Program-made: the position numbers and the translations under genes
Assembly (NCBI RefSeq): GCF_014269205.2
Contig: NZ_JABWRY020000001.1
Span: 1,364,001-1,428,000, forward strand
Direction of reading: 5' to 3'
Length of the DNA: 64,000 nt
Source of the DNA: Pseudomonas kermanshahensis
Lineage (GTDB): Bacteria > Pseudomonadota > Gammaproteobacteria > Pseudomonadales > Pseudomonadaceae
The notes under the pieces: model-generated
Database searches by the model: none
What the model saw: only the letters and a program-made list of their open reading frames with translations
What the model was told of the DNA's origin: nothing
In this document: piece by piece, positions 32,701-42,614 of the stretch
How positions within the stretch are numbered: position 1 is the stretch's first letter
How the letters are laid out: every line of letters begins with the position of its first letter

Positions 32701-35700
32701 CCGCCAGTTGCTGCAACAGGCACCCGCGGCTTACCACACCCAGGTCAACGACCTGCTGCTGACAGCCCTGGCACGCGCCCTGTGCCGGTGGAGCGGTGAC
32801 AGCGAAGTGCTGGTACAGCTCGAAGGCCACGGCCGCGACGGGTTGTTCGAAGACATGGACCTGACCCGCAGCGTCGGCTGGTTCACCAACGCCTACCCGC
32901 TGAGCCTTTGCCCGGTGCTGGGTGATGACGATGCTGCGCGCGCCCGCTCGATCAAACGGGTCAAGGAGCAACTGCGTCAGGTGCCGCACAAAGGGCAGGG
33001 CTATGGCGTGCTGCGCTACCTGGCCGACGCGGCCGGGCGCGAGCGCATGGCCGCACTGCCGCAGGCCCGCATCACCTTCAACTACCTGGGGCAGTTCGAC
33101 CAGCAGTTTGACGCCGATGCGCTGTTCCAGCCGCTGGACGCACCGGCGGGCCTGGCCCATGACCTGGAGGCGCCGCTGCCCAACTGGCTGAGTGTCGACG
33201 GCCAGGTCTATGCCGGTGCCCTGCAATTGCGCTGGACCTACAGCACCGAGCGCTACGACGAGCAGACCATCGCCACCCTGGCCGAAGGCTACCGCCAAGA
33301 GTTGCTGGCGCTGGTCGGCCACTGCCTGGCCGACGGCAACGGCAGCTTCACGCCGTCCGACTTCCCCTTGGCGCACCTGACCCAGGAGCAGATCGACAAC
33401 TTGCCGGTCGCTGCCGTCGAGATCGACGATGTCTACCCGCTGACGCCGATGCAGGAAGGCATGCTGCTGCACACCCTGCTGGAGCCGGGCACCGGCATCT
33501 ACTACATGCAGGACCGCTACCGCATCAACAGCGCGCTAGACGCCGAACGCTTCGCCCAAGCTTGGCAGGCGGTGGTGGCGCGCCATGAGGCCCTGCGGGC
33601 GTCGTTCAGTTGGAACACCGGCGAGGCGATGCTGCAGATCATCCACAAGCCCGGCAAGACGGCAGTGGATTATCAAGACTGGCGCGGCCTCGACGACGGT
33701 GCCCAGGAAGCCCGCCTGCAAGCCCTGCACAAACAGGAGCGTGAGGCCGGTTTCGACCTGCTGCGTGAAGCGCCGTTCCACCTGCGCCTGGTGCGCGTCG
33801 CCGATGAACGCTACTGGTTCATGATGAGCAACCACCACATCCTGATCGATGCCTGGTGCCGCTCGTTGCTGATGAACGACTTCTTTGAGGTCTACCAGGC
33901 CCTTGGCGAAGGCCGCCCGGCCCAGTTGCCGGTGCCGCCACGCTACCGTGACTACATCGGCTGGCTGCAACGCCAGGACCTGAACGAAGCGCGCCAGTGG
34001 TGGCAGGCCAACCTGGCCGGGTTCGAGCGGGCCACGGCGATCCCCAGCGACCGCCCGTTGCGCCACGACCACGCCGGTGACGGCATGATCGTCGGCGACT
34101 GCTACACCCGCCTGGACGTCACTGACGGTGTTCGCTTGCGCGAACTGGCCCAGGCCCATCAGCTGACCATCAACACCTTCGCCCAGGCGGCCTGGGCCCT
34201 GGTGCTGGCGCGCTACAGCGGCGAGCGCGACGTGGCCTTTGGCGTCACCGTGGCCGGGCGCCCGGTGAGCATGCCGCAGATGCAGCGCACCGTTGGCCTG
34301 TTCATCAACAGCATCGCCTTGCGCGTGCAACTGCCCGCTGCCGGCGAGCGCTGCAGCGTACGCCAGTGGCTGCAAGGCGTGCTCGAACACAATATGGAAG
34401 TGCGCGAGTACGAGTACCTGCCGCTGGTGGCGATCCAGGAATGCAGCGAACTGCCCAAGGGCCAGCCGCTGTTCAACAGCCTGTTCGTGTTCGAGAACGC
34501 GCCGGTGGAAACCGCAGTGCTGGACCACGCCCAGCACCTCAACGCCAGCTCCGACTCGGGCCGCACCCACACCAACTTCCCGTTGACGGCGGTGTGCTAC
34601 CCGGGGGATGACCTGGGCCTGCACCTGTCGTTCGACCAACGTTACTTCGACACTTCGACCGTCGAACGCCTGCTGGCCGAGTTCAAGCGCCTGCTGTTGG
34701 CGCTGGTGCAGGGCTTCGAGGGCGAGGTAAGCGATTTGCCGCTGCTGGGTGCCGAAGAGCAACGCTTCCTGATTGAAGACTGCAACCGCACCGAGCACGC
34801 CTATGCGCTGGAACAGAGCTATGTCGAGCAGTTCGAGGCGCAGGTCGCCGCGCACCCAGAACGCACGGTGGCGCGTTGCCTGGACGCCTCCTTTGACTAC
34901 GCGGGCCTGAACCTTGCGGCCAACCGCCTGGGCCATGCCCTGATTGGCGCAGGCGTAACCGTCGATCAGCCGGTTGCGCTGTTGGCCGAGCGCGGTTTGC
35001 CATTGCTGGGGATGATCGTCGGCAGCTTCAAGGCCGGTGCCGGCTACCTGCCGCTGGACCCCGGCCTGCCCGCCGCGCGCCTGCAGCGCATCGTCGCGCT
35101 CAGCCGCACACCGGTGCTGGTATGCAGCGCGGCCTGTGCCGAGCAGGGGCGGCAGTTGCTGGACGCACTGGAGGGTGTGGCGCGGCCGCAATTGTTGGTG
35201 TGGGAAGACATCCAGGCCAGCAACATCGCCAGCCACAACCCGGGTATTTATAGTGGGCCCGACAACCTCGCGTATGTCATCTACACCTCGGGCTCCACCG
35301 GTTTGCCCAAAGGGGTGATGGTCGAGCAGCGCGGCATGCTCAACAACCAGCTCAGCAAGGTGCCTTACCTGGCCTTGAACGAGCAGGACGTGATTGCCCA
35401 GACCGCTTCGCAGAGCTTCGATATCTCGGTCTGGCAGTTCCTGGCCGCGCCGTTGTTCGGCGCCAGGCTGGAGATCGTGCCCAATGCCATCGCCCATGAT
35501 CCGCAAGGCCTGCTGGCGCATGTGCAGGCTACCGGCATCACCGTGCTGGAAAGCGTGCCGTCGCTGATCCAGGGCATGCTGGCCAACGATCACCAGGCCC
35601 TCAGCGGCCTGCGCTGGATGCTGCCGACCGGCGAGGCGATGCCGCCAGAGCTGGCCGCGCAATGGCTGCAGCGTTACCCAGGCATTGGCCTGGTCAATGC

Positions 35701-36661
35701 CTACGGCCCGGCGGAGTGCTCGGACGACGTGGCGTTCTTCCGTGTCGATGTCGAGTCCACCCGCGGCAGTTACCTGCCGATTGGCACCCCGACCGACAAC
35801 AACCGCCTATACCTGTTCGGCGAGGACCAGGTCCTGGTGCCGTTGGGCGCGGTTGGTGAGCTGTGTGTTGCCGGTACCGGCGTGGGCCGTGGCTATGTCG
35901 GCGACCCCGTGCGTACCGCCCTGGCCTTCATCCCGCACCCCCATGGCGCGCCGGGTGAACGCCTGTACCGCACCGGCGACCTGGCGCGCCAGCGCCCGGA
36001 CGGAGTACTGGAGTATGTGGGCCGCATCGATCACCAGGTGAAGATTCGCGGGTATCGCATCGAACTGGGTGAGATCGAAGCGCGCCTGCACGAACAGGTC
36101 GAAATCCGCGATGCTGCGGTGGGCGTGCAGGAGGGCGTCAACGGCAAGCACCTGGTCGGCTACCTGGTGGCCCATCAGGGCGTAACCCCTGATGCGGCGT
36201 TGCTCGAACAAATCAAGCAGCGCCTGCGCGCGGCATTGCCCGAGTACATGGTGCCGCTGCACTGGGGTTGGTTCGACAGCCTGCCGCACAACGCCAACGG
36301 CAAGCTCGACCGCAAGGCACTGCCGGCCATCGACATCGGCAGCCAGCACAGCCAGGCCTACCTGGCGCCGCGCAACGAGCTGGAAACGGTGTTGGCCGGT
36401 ATCTGGGCCGATGTGCTCAAGACCGAACGGGTGGGGGTACACGACAACTTCTTTGAGTTGGGCGGGCATTCGCTGCTGGCCACGCAGATCGCTTCGCGGG
36501 TGCAGAAGCAGTTGCAGTTGGATGTGCCGCTGCGGGCGATGTTCGAGTGCAGCACGGTGGAGGAACTGGCGGTGTATGTGGAGGGGTTGCAGGGGCGTGT
36601 GCTGGATGACGACAAGGTTGACCGGCTGAGTGACCTGATGGCGGAGCTTGAGGGGCTGTAG
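23708..36661 (+). CDS. pvdL: Pyoverdine chromophore nonribosomal peptide synthetase PvdL
   Basis: Starter NRPS (4317 aa) building acyl-Glu-D-Tyr-Dab, the chromophore precursor. Reading the domains in order gives: fatty-acyl-AMP ligase (1-580; [11 protein letters not shown] near 171); carrier with LLGGNS near 614; condensation (HHIVADGW near 802); adenylation ([11 protein letters not shown] near 1273); carrier LGGHS near 1658; condensation (HHIVTEGW near 1852); adenylation near 2328; carrier LGGDS near 2725; epimerase ([10 protein letters not shown] near 2906); condensation (NHHILIDAW near 3375); adenylation near 3858; carrier near 4249. There is no thioesterase, so the chain passes to another NRPS not in this window. 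The start at 23708 has CAGGAA upstream. P. aeruginosa PvdL has the same architecture. The substrate calls come from that architecture. Confidence 0.96.
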   Translation: MTDAFELPLSLVQALAQRAAQTPDKIALRFLAHAPGEQAVLSYRDLDRRARTIAAALQARAGFGDRAVLLFPSGPDYVAAFFGCLYAGVIAVPAYPPESTRHHHQERLLSIIDDAEPRLLLTVAALHDSLQGLDALAADNAPELLAVDGLDPALADAWQAPTLASDDIAFLQYTSGSTALPKGVQVSHGNLVANEQLIRHGFGIDVNPDDVIVSWLPLYHDMGLIGGLLQPIFSGVPCVLMSPGYFLARPLRWLQAISEYGGTISGGPDFAYRLCSERVSEASLAGLDLSRWRVAYSGSEPIRQDSLATFADKFQACGFDPQSFFASYGLAEATLFVSGSRRGQGIGALALDAEAFAANRAENGSGSVLMSCGYPQPGHAVRIVEPQRLEALGDNQVGEIWAGGPSIALGYWRNPEASARTFVERDGQTWLRTGDLGFMREGEVFVTGRLKDMLIVRGQNLYPQDLEKTLEREVDVLRKGRVAVFAVDHQGEEGIGVAVEISRNVQKALEPQALIKTLRQVIADACRQAPAVVLLLNPGALPKTSSGKLQRSACRQRMDDGSLDCYARFPQAGEQPASGAVADDLQARIAAVWRDVLKVEAVAADDHFLLLGGNSIAATQATARLADELGINLSLRTLFEAPLLGEYSAAVAAVLAEGGAQAQAITTLARDQSLPQSLAQNRLWLLWQLEPQSAAYNIPAGLRLRGELDVAALEAAFQALVARHESLRTVFSEVDGQALQRIQAQQPFGLRRLDLEGQAPEQVAARREAEAQQPFDLCQGPLLRVTLARLDDEDHQLWVTLHHIVADGWSLNILLDEFAKLYAAHCQGQTATLAPLPLGYADYGTWQRQWLADGEAERQLQYWKAKLGDELPVLDLCTDQPRASQRDKRAARYTLKVPAKLTEALNALAREQQASLFMVLLAGWQALLHRYSGQADLRIGVPNANRPRLETQGLVGFFINSQVLRAQLHGRMPFEHLLAQAREATLEAQAHQDLPFEQLLEALPEAREQGLFQVMFNHQQRDLSALRRLPGLLAEELPWHSREAKFDLQLHSEEDHQGRLTLAFDYAAELFEASTVKRLAAHLLALLEQVCARPQLALGEVQLLDEQHRAQLLGWGQAPAAAPQRLLVDQLNEQARLTPQRTALAWQGGSLDYAELHQQANRLAHYLRDKGVGPDTCVAIAVERSPQLLVGLLAILKAGGAYVPLDVDYPAERLAYMLGDCNASLLLSHSGLLGKLPQVEGVSAIALDQLHLDSWPSHAPGLHLHGDNLAYVIYTSGSTGQPKGVGNTHAALAERLQWMQATYALNDSDVLMQKAPISFDVSVWECFWPLVTGCKLVLAGPGEHRDPQRIAALVQAHGVTTLHFVPPLLQVFVQEPQAAACTSLRRLFSGGEALSANLRDRVLQLLPQVQLHNRYGPTETAINVTHWHCQAEDGERSPIGRPLGNVLCRVLDDELELTAPGVPGELYLGGAGLARGYLGRPGLTAERFVPQADGDGQRLYRSGDRARWQVQLEALEYLGRLDQQVKVRGFRVEPEEVQACLLAQAGVDQALVLIHKDAVGAQLVGYYSGAAEPAALLAALAEQLPAYMVPAQLIPLAHLPLGPSGKVDRKALPAPVWQQREHVEPQSAVQQQVAAIWREVLNLPRVGLQDDFFALGGHSLLATQIVSRARQACDVELPLKVLFDASELGAFCAEITRLREAGAHNLQGEIPRVDRRQAVPLSYSQQRMWFLWQMEPDSPAYNVGGMARLRGTLHVDAFERALQALIVRHETLRTTFPSIDGVAYQCVAEDSGVHLDWQDFSTLPAEARQQRLQQLADDQAHQPFDLERGPLLRACLVKAEEREHYFVLTLHHIVTEGWAMDIFARELGELYEAFVDDRESPLTPLPVQYLDYSVWQRHWLESGEGARQLAYWKARLGDEHPVLALPSDRPRPAVQSHRGELHRFELDPALVARVHAFNSQRGLTLFMTMTATLAALLHRYSGQRDLRIGAPVANRIRPESEGLIGAFLNTQVLRCELDGQMTAAELLEQMRQAAIEGQSHQDLPFDQLVEALQPPRSSAYNPLFQVMCNVQRWAFQQSRELVGMQVDYLVNDASATKFDLYLEVTDLDGRLGCCLTYSRDLFDAPRIARMAEHWQQLLIGLLDDPQQRLCELPMLSPGEQQVLVGQLQGEQDFALDQTVHGLFAAQASRTPQAPALTFAGQHLSYAELDQQANRLARALRERGVGPQVRVGLALERSLEMVVGLLAILKAGGAYVPLDPEYPLDRLRYMIEDSRIGLLLSQRALLETLGELPDGVARWSLEDDTAGLSAFSDAPLDNLNLPQHQAYLIYTSGSTGKPKGVVVSHGEIAMHCQAVIEAFGMRSDDCELHFYSINFDAASERLLTPLLCGARVVIRAQGQWGAEEICQLVREQQVSILGFTPSYGSQLAQYLAGQGEQLPVRLVITGGEALTGEHLQRIRQAFTPQQFFNAYGPTETVVMPLACLAPPTLPADLGSVPIGHVIGARTAYILDEDLALLPQGGIGELYIGGAGLAQGYHDRPGLSAERFVADPFSTQGGRLYRTGDLVRLGADGLVEYVGRADQQVKIRGFRIELGEIESRLQAHADVDEAVVLALDLPGGKQLVGYLVCKQAGANSEAQAALRDAVKADARQQLPDYMVPAHLVLLDSLPLMGNGKLDRKALPLPDLEQAHQHYQAPGNEVEAQLAQIWRDVLNVARVGVQDNFFELGGDSILSIQVVSRARQLGLQFTPRDLFQHQTIQTLATVVSLSAAPSGIEQGLREGQTGLTPIQHWFFDSEVAQPQHWNQAVLLAARQPLDSAALEQALAALVQHHDSLRLRFCQANGRWQAEYAQPAPQQLLWAATVADFDDCQALYTDLQRSLDLEQGPLLRALLVTDGQGSQRLLLAIHHLVVDGVSWRVLLEDLQALYRGQPLAAKTHTLGDWAARLASYAGSDSLRDELDWWHAQLGTVRHELPCDHPQGGNLHRHARTLAIGLDAEQTRQLLQQAPAAYHTQVNDLLLTALARALCRWSGDSEVLVQLEGHGRDGLFEDMDLTRSVGWFTNAYPLSLCPVLGDDDAARARSIKRVKEQLRQVPHKGQGYGVLRYLADAAGRERMAALPQARITFNYLGQFDQQFDADALFQPLDAPAGLAHDLEAPLPNWLSVDGQVYAGALQLRWTYSTERYDEQTIATLAEGYRQELLALVGHCLADGNGSFTPSDFPLAHLTQEQIDNLPVAAVEIDDVYPLTPMQEGMLLHTLLEPGTGIYYMQDRYRINSALDAERFAQAWQAVVARHEALRASFSWNTGEAMLQIIHKPGKTAVDYQDWRGLDDGAQEARLQALHKQEREAGFDLLREAPFHLRLVRVADERYWFMMSNHHILIDAWCRSLLMNDFFEVYQALGEGRPAQLPVPPRYRDYIGWLQRQDLNEARQWWQANLAGFERATAIPSDRPLRHDHAGDGMIVGDCYTRLDVTDGVRLRELAQAHQLTINTFAQAAWALVLARYSGERDVAFGVTVAGRPVSMPQMQRTVGLFINSIALRVQLPAAGERCSVRQWLQGVLEHNMEVREYEYLPLVAIQECSELPKGQPLFNSLFVFENAPVETAVLDHAQHLNASSDSGRTHTNFPLTAVCYPGDDLGLHLSFDQRYFDTSTVERLLAEFKRLLLALVQGFEGEVSDLPLLGAEEQRFLIEDCNRTEHAYALEQSYVEQFEAQVAAHPERTVARCLDASFDYAGLNLAANRLGHALIGAGVTVDQPVALLAERGLPLLGMIVGSFKAGAGYLPLDPGLPAARLQRIVALSRTPVLVCSAACAEQGRQLLDALEGVARPQLLVWEDIQASNIASHNPGIYSGPDNLAYVIYTSGSTGLPKGVMVEQRGMLNNQLSKVPYLALNEQDVIAQTASQSFDISVWQFLAAPLFGARLEIVPNAIAHDPQGLLAHVQATGITVLESVPSLIQGMLANDHQALSGLRWMLPTGEAMPPELAAQWLQRYPGIGLVNAYGPAECSDDVAFFRVDVESTRGSYLPIGTPTDNNRLYLFGEDQVLVPLGAVGELCVAGTGVGRGYVGDPVRTALAFIPHPHGAPGERLYRTGDLARQRPDGVLEYVGRIDHQVKIRGYRIELGEIEARLHEQVEIRDAAVGVQEGVNGKHLVGYLVAHQGVTPDAALLEQIKQRLRAALPEYMVPLHWGWFDSLPHNANGKLDRKALPAIDIGSQHSQAYLAPRNELETVLAGIWADVLKTERVGVHDNFFELGGHSLLATQIASRVQKQLQLDVPLRAMFECSTVEELAVYVEGLQGRVLDDDKVDRLSDLMAELEGL

Positions 36662-36718
36662 GGCGAAGGGGCTTCTCGGGGCTTTAGGGTATGCCGAGAG
36701 TTTTGCGGGGCGGCGGAC

Positions 36719-36939
36719 ATCGAGCGCCGCCCGCGCGGCGCTTCGCAGCACAAGGCTGCTCCTACAGTTGTTTCGGGCCAGTTATTCCTGGGGCAAACGC
36801 GCGCGCCCCCTTTAGTGCCCGCCTCAATATAGAGTCGAATCAACAAGGCGGTCGCGCGCGGAAGGCACAGGCGAAACTGGCCCGAAACAACTGTAGGAGC
36901 AGCCTTGTGCTGCGAAGCGCCGCGCGGGCGGCGCTCGAT
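36719..36939. repeat. Compound inverted repeat, copy 1 (downstream of pvdL)
   Basis: Perfect 65-bp arms (36719-36783 and 36875-36939) flank a 91-bp centre. Outer ends carry CGAGCGCCGCCCGCGCGGCG, then a REP-like unit (GCAGCACAAGGCTGCTCCTAC), then GTTTCGGGCCAGTTATTCC. The centre holds CGCGCGC tracts and AACAAGGCGGTCGCGCGCG. It occupies the gap between convergent pvdL and dsbG (36662-36970). No coding gene was seen in it. A second copy lies at 51046-51270. Confidence 0.9.
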
Positions 36940-36970
36940 TTCTGCCCCACTGCAAAACTCAACACATGCG

Positions 36971-37732
36971 CTAGCGCTTACCCAAAATCTTCCCCAGCAT
37001 CTCCGGCCGCGGCGCCCCTTGCTGGCTCTGCAAGTTACCCTGCTCATCCTGATAGAAAATCGCCGGGGTCGCCTGCAGCCCCATTTCTTCCATCAACGCC
37101 ATGTTCGCCGCCAGCTTCTGCTGCACGGCCTCTGGCACCTTCTCCAGCGGCTTGAGCGTACTGGCCTTGCCGGCCTTCTCGTGCTCTGCCAATGCTTTGG
37201 CCGGGTCTTTTGCCGCCAGCAATGCTGCCGACTTGGCGGGGCTGTCCTCGCGAATGATGCCAACCATGATGTGGCGCAGCTGCACCTTGCCCGACTCGAC
37301 CCACGGCCGCGCCTGTTCCCAGAACATGTTGCAGTACGGGCAGTTGGGGTCGCTGAACAGGTACACCTTGCGCGGCGCGTCGGCCTTGCCGTCGGCGATC
37401 CAGGCGGTTTTCTCCATCTTCGCCCAGATTTCCTTGCTCATCGGCCCATACACCAGCTTGTCCAGCGGTGCGGCGCTGAGGTCTTGGCCTTGTTCGTTGA
37501 ACAGGCTGCCGACCAGCACATGCTTGCCATCAGGCGTCAGGTACAGGGCGATGCCGTTGTTCTGGTATTCGGCGGCGTAGCCGCGCAGGCCGTCGGGGGC
37601 GTCGAAGCTGCCCTTGATCACGGCGCCCTTGGCTTGCAGTTGCTGGATCGCCTTGGGCAGCGCGTCTTCGGCGTGCAAGGGCGGGGCGGCCAGCAGGGCC
37701 AGGGACAGGGGCAGCAGTGCAGTCAATCGCAT
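36971..37732 (-). CDS. dsbG: Periplasmic thiol:disulfide interchange protein DsbG
   Basis: DsbC/DsbG-type protein (253 aa), with signal peptide residues 1-21 (LLPLSLALLAAPPLHA). It has an N-terminal dimerisation domain and a thioredoxin domain with CPYC at C131/C134, the DsbG-type dipeptide. A cis-Pro loop ATPAIF follows. It likely reduces sulfenylated or isomerises mispaired cysteines. It starts one base after the stop of the TlpA-like gene, last in a dsbD-dsbE-dsbG operon. Confidence 0.93.
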   Translation of the reverse strand: MRLTALLPLSLALLAAPPLHAEDALPKAIQQLQAKGAVIKGSFDAPDGLRGYAAEYQNNGIALYLTPDGKHVLVGSLFNEQGQDLSAAPLDKLVYGPMSKEIWAKMEKTAWIADGKADAPRKVYLFSDPNCPYCNMFWEQARPWVESGKVQLRHIMVGIIREDSPAKSAALLAAKDPAKALAEHEKAGKASTLKPLEKVPEAVQQKLAANMALMEEMGLQATPAIFYQDEQGNLQSQQGAPRPEMLGKILGKR

Positions 37733-37733
37733 G

Positions 37734-38570
37734 TCAGTTTCCTTGTGCGGCAGGGGTGGGCGCGGTGGCCCGGTCGAAAGGTTCCAAGGCATGGCGCAGG
37801 CTGGCCCGGGACAGCTCGCCAAGGTGGCTGCCGATCAGCCGCCCATCACTGTCGTAGAACAGCGTGGTGGGCAGGGCCATCGAGCCGACGCGCTGGGCCA
37901 GTTGCCCGGCGCCGTCGAACAGCACGTGGGTCAGGCTCAAGCCAGTGGTGGCGAGGAAGGTGCTGACGTTCTCGGGTGTTTCACCTTGGTTGACGAACAA
38001 GAAAGTCACGTGGGGATAGTCGCCCTGGGCCTGTTGCAGCACCGGCATTTCACGCCGGCACGGCGGGCACCAGGTGGCCCAGATGTTGATGACCAGTGGC
38101 TTGCCGCGGTAGCTGTGCAACGCCACGGGCTGCCCGCCAGCGTTGCGCAGGCTCAACTCAGGCAACTCGGTGCCTTTGCTGTACAGGTGGCTGCCCAGGC
38201 TGCTCAGGCCCCAGAACAGCGCGCCGCTGAACAATGCCCAGCCCAGCGGGCGGCGCAGGCCTGGTTGACGCCAGCCTTGCCAGAGTGCGGCCAGCACGAT
38301 GCCGGCAAGGCCAGACCAGAACAGGAAGCCGCCGTCGCGGATGTCGATGACCTGCACCAGGTCATCCTGGTACATCGGCCAATAGGCCACGACGAAGCCC
38401 AGCCGCGCGCACAGCACCCCGATCAGAAACAGGTTGAACAGGGCCGACTCCGGGCTTTCGCCACCGCGTCGGGCGACCCACCAGCCGACCACGCTGGCGA
38501 TCACCAGGGCGGTGAGCATCAGCAGGTGGTTGAGGGCCATGGTCAGTGGCCCGAGGGTTACGGTCAGCAT
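37734..38570 (-). CDS. Membrane-anchored TlpA/DsbE-like thioredoxin with multi-helix N-terminus
   Basis: Fusion-like protein (278 aa): about four membrane helices (residues 12-125) and a periplasmic thioredoxin-fold domain with WCPPC (C168, C171) and a cis-Pro loop (ALPTTLFYD). The N-terminal part resembles the Lgt-like membrane region seen in some TlpA-family proteins. It probably shuttles electrons between DsbD and periplasmic partners. The ATG overlaps the dsbD stop as TGATG. P. aeruginosa has an equivalent gene between its dsbD2 and dsbG homologues. Confidence 0.88.
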   Translation of the reverse strand: MLTVTLGPLTMALNHLLMLTALVIASVVGWWVARRGGESPESALFNLFLIGVLCARLGFVVAYWPMYQDDLVQVIDIRDGGFLFWSGLAGIVLAALWQGWRQPGLRRPLGWALFSGALFWGLSSLGSHLYSKGTELPELSLRNAGGQPVALHSYRGKPLVINIWATWCPPCRREMPVLQQAQGDYPHVTFLFVNQGETPENVSTFLATTGLSLTHVLFDGAGQLAQRVGSMALPTTLFYDSDGRLIGSHLGELSRASLRHALEPFDRATAPTPAAQGN

Positions 38571-40282
38571 CAGCCTTGGCTCCTGGTCTGGGTCCAGTGT
38601 TGCAGGAACGCGGCGGCATCCACTTCACCGGTGATGCGCCGCGCGCGGCGTTCGTCGCCTTCCGGGCCGACCCAGATGATGCTGGGCGGGCCGGGTACCT
38701 GGTAGCGTTGCAGCAATGCCTTGCTCGCCGGGGTGTCGGCGGTCACGTCCAGGCGCAGCAGGTGCACGCCGGCCAGGCTGGCTTGCACGTCGGCGCGGGT
38801 GAAGACGTTTTTTTCCATGACCTTGCACGACACGCACCAGTCGGCATAGTAGTCGACCATCACCCACTGGCCACGGGCTTTGGCAGCCGCAAGCTCGCGT
38901 TGCAGGTCCTCGGGGCGGTTGACGGTGACGAAGGCATCCTCGGCGTGCTGCCCGGCCGCAGGCGCGGCACCCCCTGCGAACGGTCGCAGGGGTTGCCAGA
39001 GGTCATCCCCCCCGGCGGCCGCGCCGACCAGCAACAGGGCACCCCAGAGCGCGCCCAGCAACGGCACCGCGCGAAGTGCTGGTAACCGCTGCAGTGCCGG
39101 CCACGCGGCCCAGGCGAGGGCGATCAGCCAGGCACCGCTCAGAGCCAGCAGCAGGCTGTCTGGCAGCAGGCTGCGCACGGTATACAAGGCCATGGCCAGG
39201 AACACGAAGCCAAACACGCCCTTGACCCGATTCATCCATGCGCCGGGGCGTGGCAGGTAGCGATTGCCCAGGGTCACCAGCAACAGCAGCGGCACGCCCA
39301 TGCCCAGGCCCAGGCTGAACAGCACCAGCGCACCCTGCAGCACGTCACCGCTCTGGGCGATATACAGCAGCGCGCCAGCCAGCGGTGCGGTCATGCACGG
39401 GCCGAGCAGCAAGCCGGAAAGCGCCCCGAGCAACGCCGCGCCGTACAGGTTGCCGCCACGGGTGCCTTGGCCGGCGCGGTCGAGGCGATCGCGCAAGGCA
39501 GCGGGCAACTGCAGCTCGAAAGCGCCGAACATCGGCAGCGCCAGCAACACGAACAGTACCGCCAGGCTGCCCAGCAGCCAGGGTTGCTGCAACCAGGCCT
39601 GCAGGCTGGCGCCGAGCAGCGCGGCCACCACCCCCAGGGCGGCGTACACCAAGGCCATGCTCAGCACGTAGACCCCGGCCAGCAGCCAGCCGCGCCGGGC
39701 GCTGGCGCCATTGCCCAGCACCAGCCCGGCAAGGATCGGCAGCATCGGCAGCGAGCAGGGGGTAAAGGCCAGCAGCAAGCCGAGGCCAAAGAAGGCCAGC
39801 AGGCCCCAGGCCAGGTTGCCCTGTTGCAGGTTGCTGGCCAGGGCCTGGTCGCTGGCCTGATCGGCGGCGGGGGCCACGCTGCCGCCCAAGTCGATGGCGG
39901 TGGTCTGCGGTGGGTAGCACAGGCCGGCGTCGGCACAGCCTTGCCAGCCCAGGCGCAGTTGGCCTTGCGCACTGGCCGGGATCAGCAGTTCGAGCTGGTC
40001 GCGGTACACCGCGCTGTCGCCGAAAAATTCGTCATGGTGGTTGAGCGCGGGGGGCAGCTGTGGCTGCTGCTCGGGGCTCAGGCCGTCGAACTTCAGGCGC
40101 TTCTGGTACAGGTAGTAGCCTTGCTTGATCTGGAAGAACAGGCGCATCTGGCCGTCGGGCTGGCGGTCGTGGCTCAGGACAAAGGCCTGGTCGACCGGCA
40201 GGAAGTCGGATTTGACCTCGAACGGGTTGGCTTGCAGGGGGCCGGCCAGCAGGAGGGCCAGGAACAGAAAGAGGGCGCGCAT
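38570..40282 (-). CDS. dsbD: Thiol:disulfide interchange protein DsbD
   Basis: Transmembrane reductant hub (570 aa) that carries electrons from cytoplasmic thioredoxin to the periplasm. It has a signal peptide (1-18) and an N-terminal periplasmic domain with the GCADAGLCYPP cysteine pair. The membrane domain carries redox cysteines in FTPCSLPMLP and LGPCMTAPL. The C-terminal thioredoxin domain has WCVSCK. All three redox pairs are intact. It is first gene of the dsbD-dsbE-dsbG operon and divergent from its likely regulator dsbR. Confidence 0.94.
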   Translation of the reverse strand: MRALFLFLALLLAGPLQANPFEVKSDFLPVDQAFVLSHDRQPDGQMRLFFQIKQGYYLYQKRLKFDGLSPEQQPQLPPALNHHDEFFGDSAVYRDQLELLIPASAQGQLRLGWQGCADAGLCYPPQTTAIDLGGSVAPAADQASDQALASNLQQGNLAWGLLAFFGLGLLLAFTPCSLPMLPILAGLVLGNGASARRGWLLAGVYVLSMALVYAALGVVAALLGASLQAWLQQPWLLGSLAVLFVLLALPMFGAFELQLPAALRDRLDRAGQGTRGGNLYGAALLGALSGLLLGPCMTAPLAGALLYIAQSGDVLQGALVLFSLGLGMGVPLLLLVTLGNRYLPRPGAWMNRVKGVFGFVFLAMALYTVRSLLPDSLLLALSGAWLIALAWAAWPALQRLPALRAVPLLGALWGALLLVGAAAGGDDLWQPLRPFAGGAAPAAGQHAEDAFVTVNRPEDLQRELAAAKARGQWVMVDYYADWCVSCKVMEKNVFTRADVQASLAGVHLLRLDVTADTPASKALLQRYQVPGPPSIIWVGPEGDERRARRITGEVDAAAFLQHWTQTRSQG

Positions 40283-40331
40283 GTCTTCGCCTTGGCTATA
40301 CGATGAAGTGGGCCATGCTGGCCTGGGTCGA

Positions 40332-40349
40332 TTAACCCAAGGTTAACCC
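40332..40349. promoter_or_regulatory. Tandem TTAACCC repeats in the dsbD/dsbR divergent promoter
   Basis: TTAACCC occurs at 40332-40338 and 40343-40349, an 11-bp spacing typical of OmpR/PhoB-family tandem binding. The second copy is part of the palindrome GGTTAACC. Likely operator of the adjacent response regulator (inference). Confidence 0.5.
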
Positions 40350-40447
40350 GGTCCTACATCCCCCCTAAACGCACGCTCAAGGTCCATAATCCCCACTTAA
40401 TCCACCCGTGGTGCAGTATCTGCCTCACTTACCCCGGAGCCCCCACC

Positions 40448-41131
40448 ATGCACGTTCTGCTCTGCGAGGACGATGACCTGATCGCCAGCGGCATCTGCGC
40501 CGGCCTCACCGCCCAGGGCCTGACCGTGGACCGGGTAGCCAATGCCGCAGGTGCGCGGGCGATGCTCCAGGCCGCGCAGTTCGATGTGATGATCCTCGAC
40601 CTCGGCCTGCCCGACGAGGATGGCCTGAAGCTGTTGCGGCGCTTGCGTCAGCAGGGCGAGACCCTGCCTGTGCTGGTGCTCACCGCCCGCGATGCGGTCA
40701 CCGACCGGGTCGATGGCTTGCAAGCCGGTGCCGACGACTACCTGCTCAAGCCGTTCGACCTGCGCGAGCTGGCAGCGCGCCTGCACACCCTGCTGCGCCG
40801 GGTGGCCGGGCGCGCGGTGAATGTCATCGAGCATGGGCCGCTGCGTTACGACCCTAGCAGCTGCGAAGCCTTCCTGGCCGGGCAGCCGGTCGATCTGTCC
40901 CGTCGTGAGCAGGCGCTGCTCCAGGCATTGCTGCAGAACCCTGGGCGGGTGCTGTCCAGCGAGCAGTTGAAGGACTGCGTGTACGGCTTCAGCGACGAGG
41001 TCGAAAGCAACGCCCTCAACGTGCATATCCACCACCTGCGCCGCAAGCTTGGCAATGGTATCGTCGAGACCGTGCGCGGCCTGGGCTACCGGCTTGGCCC
41101 GGCGCAAGCACCGGAAGAGGCTGCTTCATGA
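40448..41131 (+). CDS. dsbR: OmpR-family response regulator (DsbR-like)
   Basis: Two-component DNA-binding regulator (227 aa). The receiver domain has D8/D9, phospho-acceptor D51 (MILDLGLPDEDG), T79 and K101. A winged helix C-terminal domain ends in VRGLGYRLG. CGGAG precedes the ATG. It overlaps the kinase gene by ATGA. In P. aeruginosa the corresponding pair next to dsb genes (PA2479/PA2480) is, as I recall, the copper-responsive DsbRS system. The transfer of that role here is inference. Confidence 0.9.
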   Translation: MHVLLCEDDDLIASGICAGLTAQGLTVDRVANAAGARAMLQAAQFDVMILDLGLPDEDGLKLLRRLRQQGETLPVLVLTARDAVTDRVDGLQAGADDYLLKPFDLRELAARLHTLLRRVAGRAVNVIEHGPLRYDPSSCEAFLAGQPVDLSRREQALLQALLQNPGRVLSSEQLKDCVYGFSDEVESNALNVHIHHLRRKLGNGIVETVRGLGYRLGPAQAPEEAAS

Positions 41132-42450
41132 GCCTGCGGGTACGCCTGAGCCTGATCCTGGGCAGCGCCTTCGTGATTATCTGGGTACTGGCTGCCGCGT
41201 GGATGCTGCGCGACTTGCGCCAGCAGATGATGTTCTCCCTCGACCAGCGCCTCGTGGCTTCGGCACGCATGGTGGCCGGGTTGATCGACCAGTTGCCGCA
41301 GCCGCTGGCGGCCAAGGGCGAGGACGCGCATTTTTCCGCCGACCAGTTCAGCGTGCCGGATGGCATGGCGTGCCAGGTAAGCTCGCTGCGCGGCGAGATC
41401 CTGGCCAGCAACCACAAGCATGATGGCGCCATGGATGACCAGCGCAGCGGCTTCCGTGACCAGACCATCGACGGCGCGTTGTGGCGTACGTTCACCTACA
41501 ACCACGGCGATGTGCGCATCACCACCGCCGACCGCCACATGGAGCGCGAGGCCCTCAACCAGTCGATCCTGCTGGCCGCCTCGGCGCCGGTGCTGATGGC
41601 ATTGCTCGGCAGCCTCGGCCTGTTGTGGATCGGCTTGGGCAAGGGCCTGGAGCCGCTCAACCGGATGCGCGACGCCTTGCGTCGAAGGCGCGCCGACAGC
41701 GTCGAGCCCCTGCAGGTGTCGGGCCTGCCCAGCGAGCTGCAGCCGCTGTTGGACACGCAGAACCAGTTGTTCCTGCGGATCGCCCAGACCATCGAGCGCG
41801 AACGGCGCCTGACCGATGACGCCGCCCACGAGCTGCGCAGCCCGCTGACGGCGATCAAGACTCACCTGCAGGTAGCGCGGATGACCGACGGCGCGGTGCG
41901 TGAACAGGCATTGGAGCATGCCGAGCAAGGTACCGACCGCATGCACCGCACGCTTGAGCAACTGCTGATGCTGGCGCGTGTGGAAGGCAGCCTGTCGTTC
42001 GAGGATGGCGTGCAGTGCAGCGCCGAGCAGGTCGCCCGCCAGGCGGTGCAGGATGCCGGCGGTGGCGATAACCGTCGCATCGTATTGCGCCTGCCCGAGG
42101 AGGCCACGCAAATCTACCTGGGCATGCCCGCGCCGCTGGCAGTTGCGGCCTTGCGCAACCTGCTGGACAACGCCCTGCGCCATGGTGGCGAAAGCGCGGT
42201 GGAGCTGGAGGTGCAGATGACTGACGGCCAGGTGGGGTTCATGGTGCGCGACCACGGGCCCGGCATTGCCGAAGCGGACCTGCAGCACCTGACCGAGCGT
42301 TTCTGGCGCAACGGCCAGAGTGGCGGGTGTGGCTTGGGCTTGGCGATCGTCCAGGCAATCGTCCAGCGCTGTGCCGGCAGCCTGCGTTTCGACAGCCGTA
42401 GCGATGGCTTGCGGGTGCTGTTGCAGGTACCGGCGCGTTCGGAGCGTTGA
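41128..42450 (+). CDS. dsbS: Sensor histidine kinase (DsbS-like)
   Basis: Membrane kinase (440 aa). Helices at about 8-27 and 146-170 flank a periplasmic sensor that contains C82, H96, H98 (NHKHDG), H126 and H137, possible metal or thiol ligands. A HAMP region precedes the phospho-acceptor H234 (DAAHELRSPL). The ATPase domain shows NLLDNALRHGG, DHGPGI and GCGLGLAI. Coupled to the response regulator by an ATGA overlap, and followed by a strong hairpin. Confidence 0.9.
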   Translation: MSLRVRLSLILGSAFVIIWVLAAAWMLRDLRQQMMFSLDQRLVASARMVAGLIDQLPQPLAAKGEDAHFSADQFSVPDGMACQVSSLRGEILASNHKHDGAMDDQRSGFRDQTIDGALWRTFTYNHGDVRITTADRHMEREALNQSILLAASAPVLMALLGSLGLLWIGLGKGLEPLNRMRDALRRRRADSVEPLQVSGLPSELQPLLDTQNQLFLRIAQTIERERRLTDDAAHELRSPLTAIKTHLQVARMTDGAVREQALEHAEQGTDRMHRTLEQLLMLARVEGSLSFEDGVQCSAEQVARQAVQDAGGGDNRRIVLRLPEEATQIYLGMPAPLAVAALRNLLDNALRHGGESAVELEVQMTDGQVGFMVRDHGPGIAEADLQHLTERFWRNGQSGGCGLGLAIVQAIVQRCAGSLRFDSRSDGLRVLLQVPARSER

Positions 42451-42457
42451 TCTGCTG

Positions 42458-42487
42458 GCCTGGGCCGGCCTATTGGCCGGCCCAGGC
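42458..42487 (+). terminator. Hairpin after the dsbRS genes
   Basis: A perfect 13-bp stem (GCCTGGGCCGGCC at 42458-42470, complement at 42475-42487) with a TATT loop. The T tract is absent, so termination may be partial. It insulates the kinase gene from the pvdH promoter. Confidence 0.65.
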
Positions 42488-42510
42488 TGTAAAAATCCCA
42501 CAACAACCGC

Positions 42511-42534
42511 TAAATCCTCCTTGCGCTGAAGCGT
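42511..42534 (+). promoter_or_regulatory. PvdS-type IS box upstream of pvdH
   Basis: TAAAT (42511-42515), 16 bases, CGT (42532-42534), in the context GCTAAATCC. About 80 bp before the pvdH ATG. Confidence 0.88.
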
Positions 42535-42614
42535 TCTCCAAGCGACAACTACCCGCACACATCTGCTTACAGGGGCGTGGCGGGGCACTTTCGCTTGCTT
42601 GCGAGGATCTACCC

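Noticed and set aside
30206..33472. Second long antisense frame within pvdL
   Set aside because: Same reasoning. It mirrors adenylation, carrier and epimerase domains on the plus strand.
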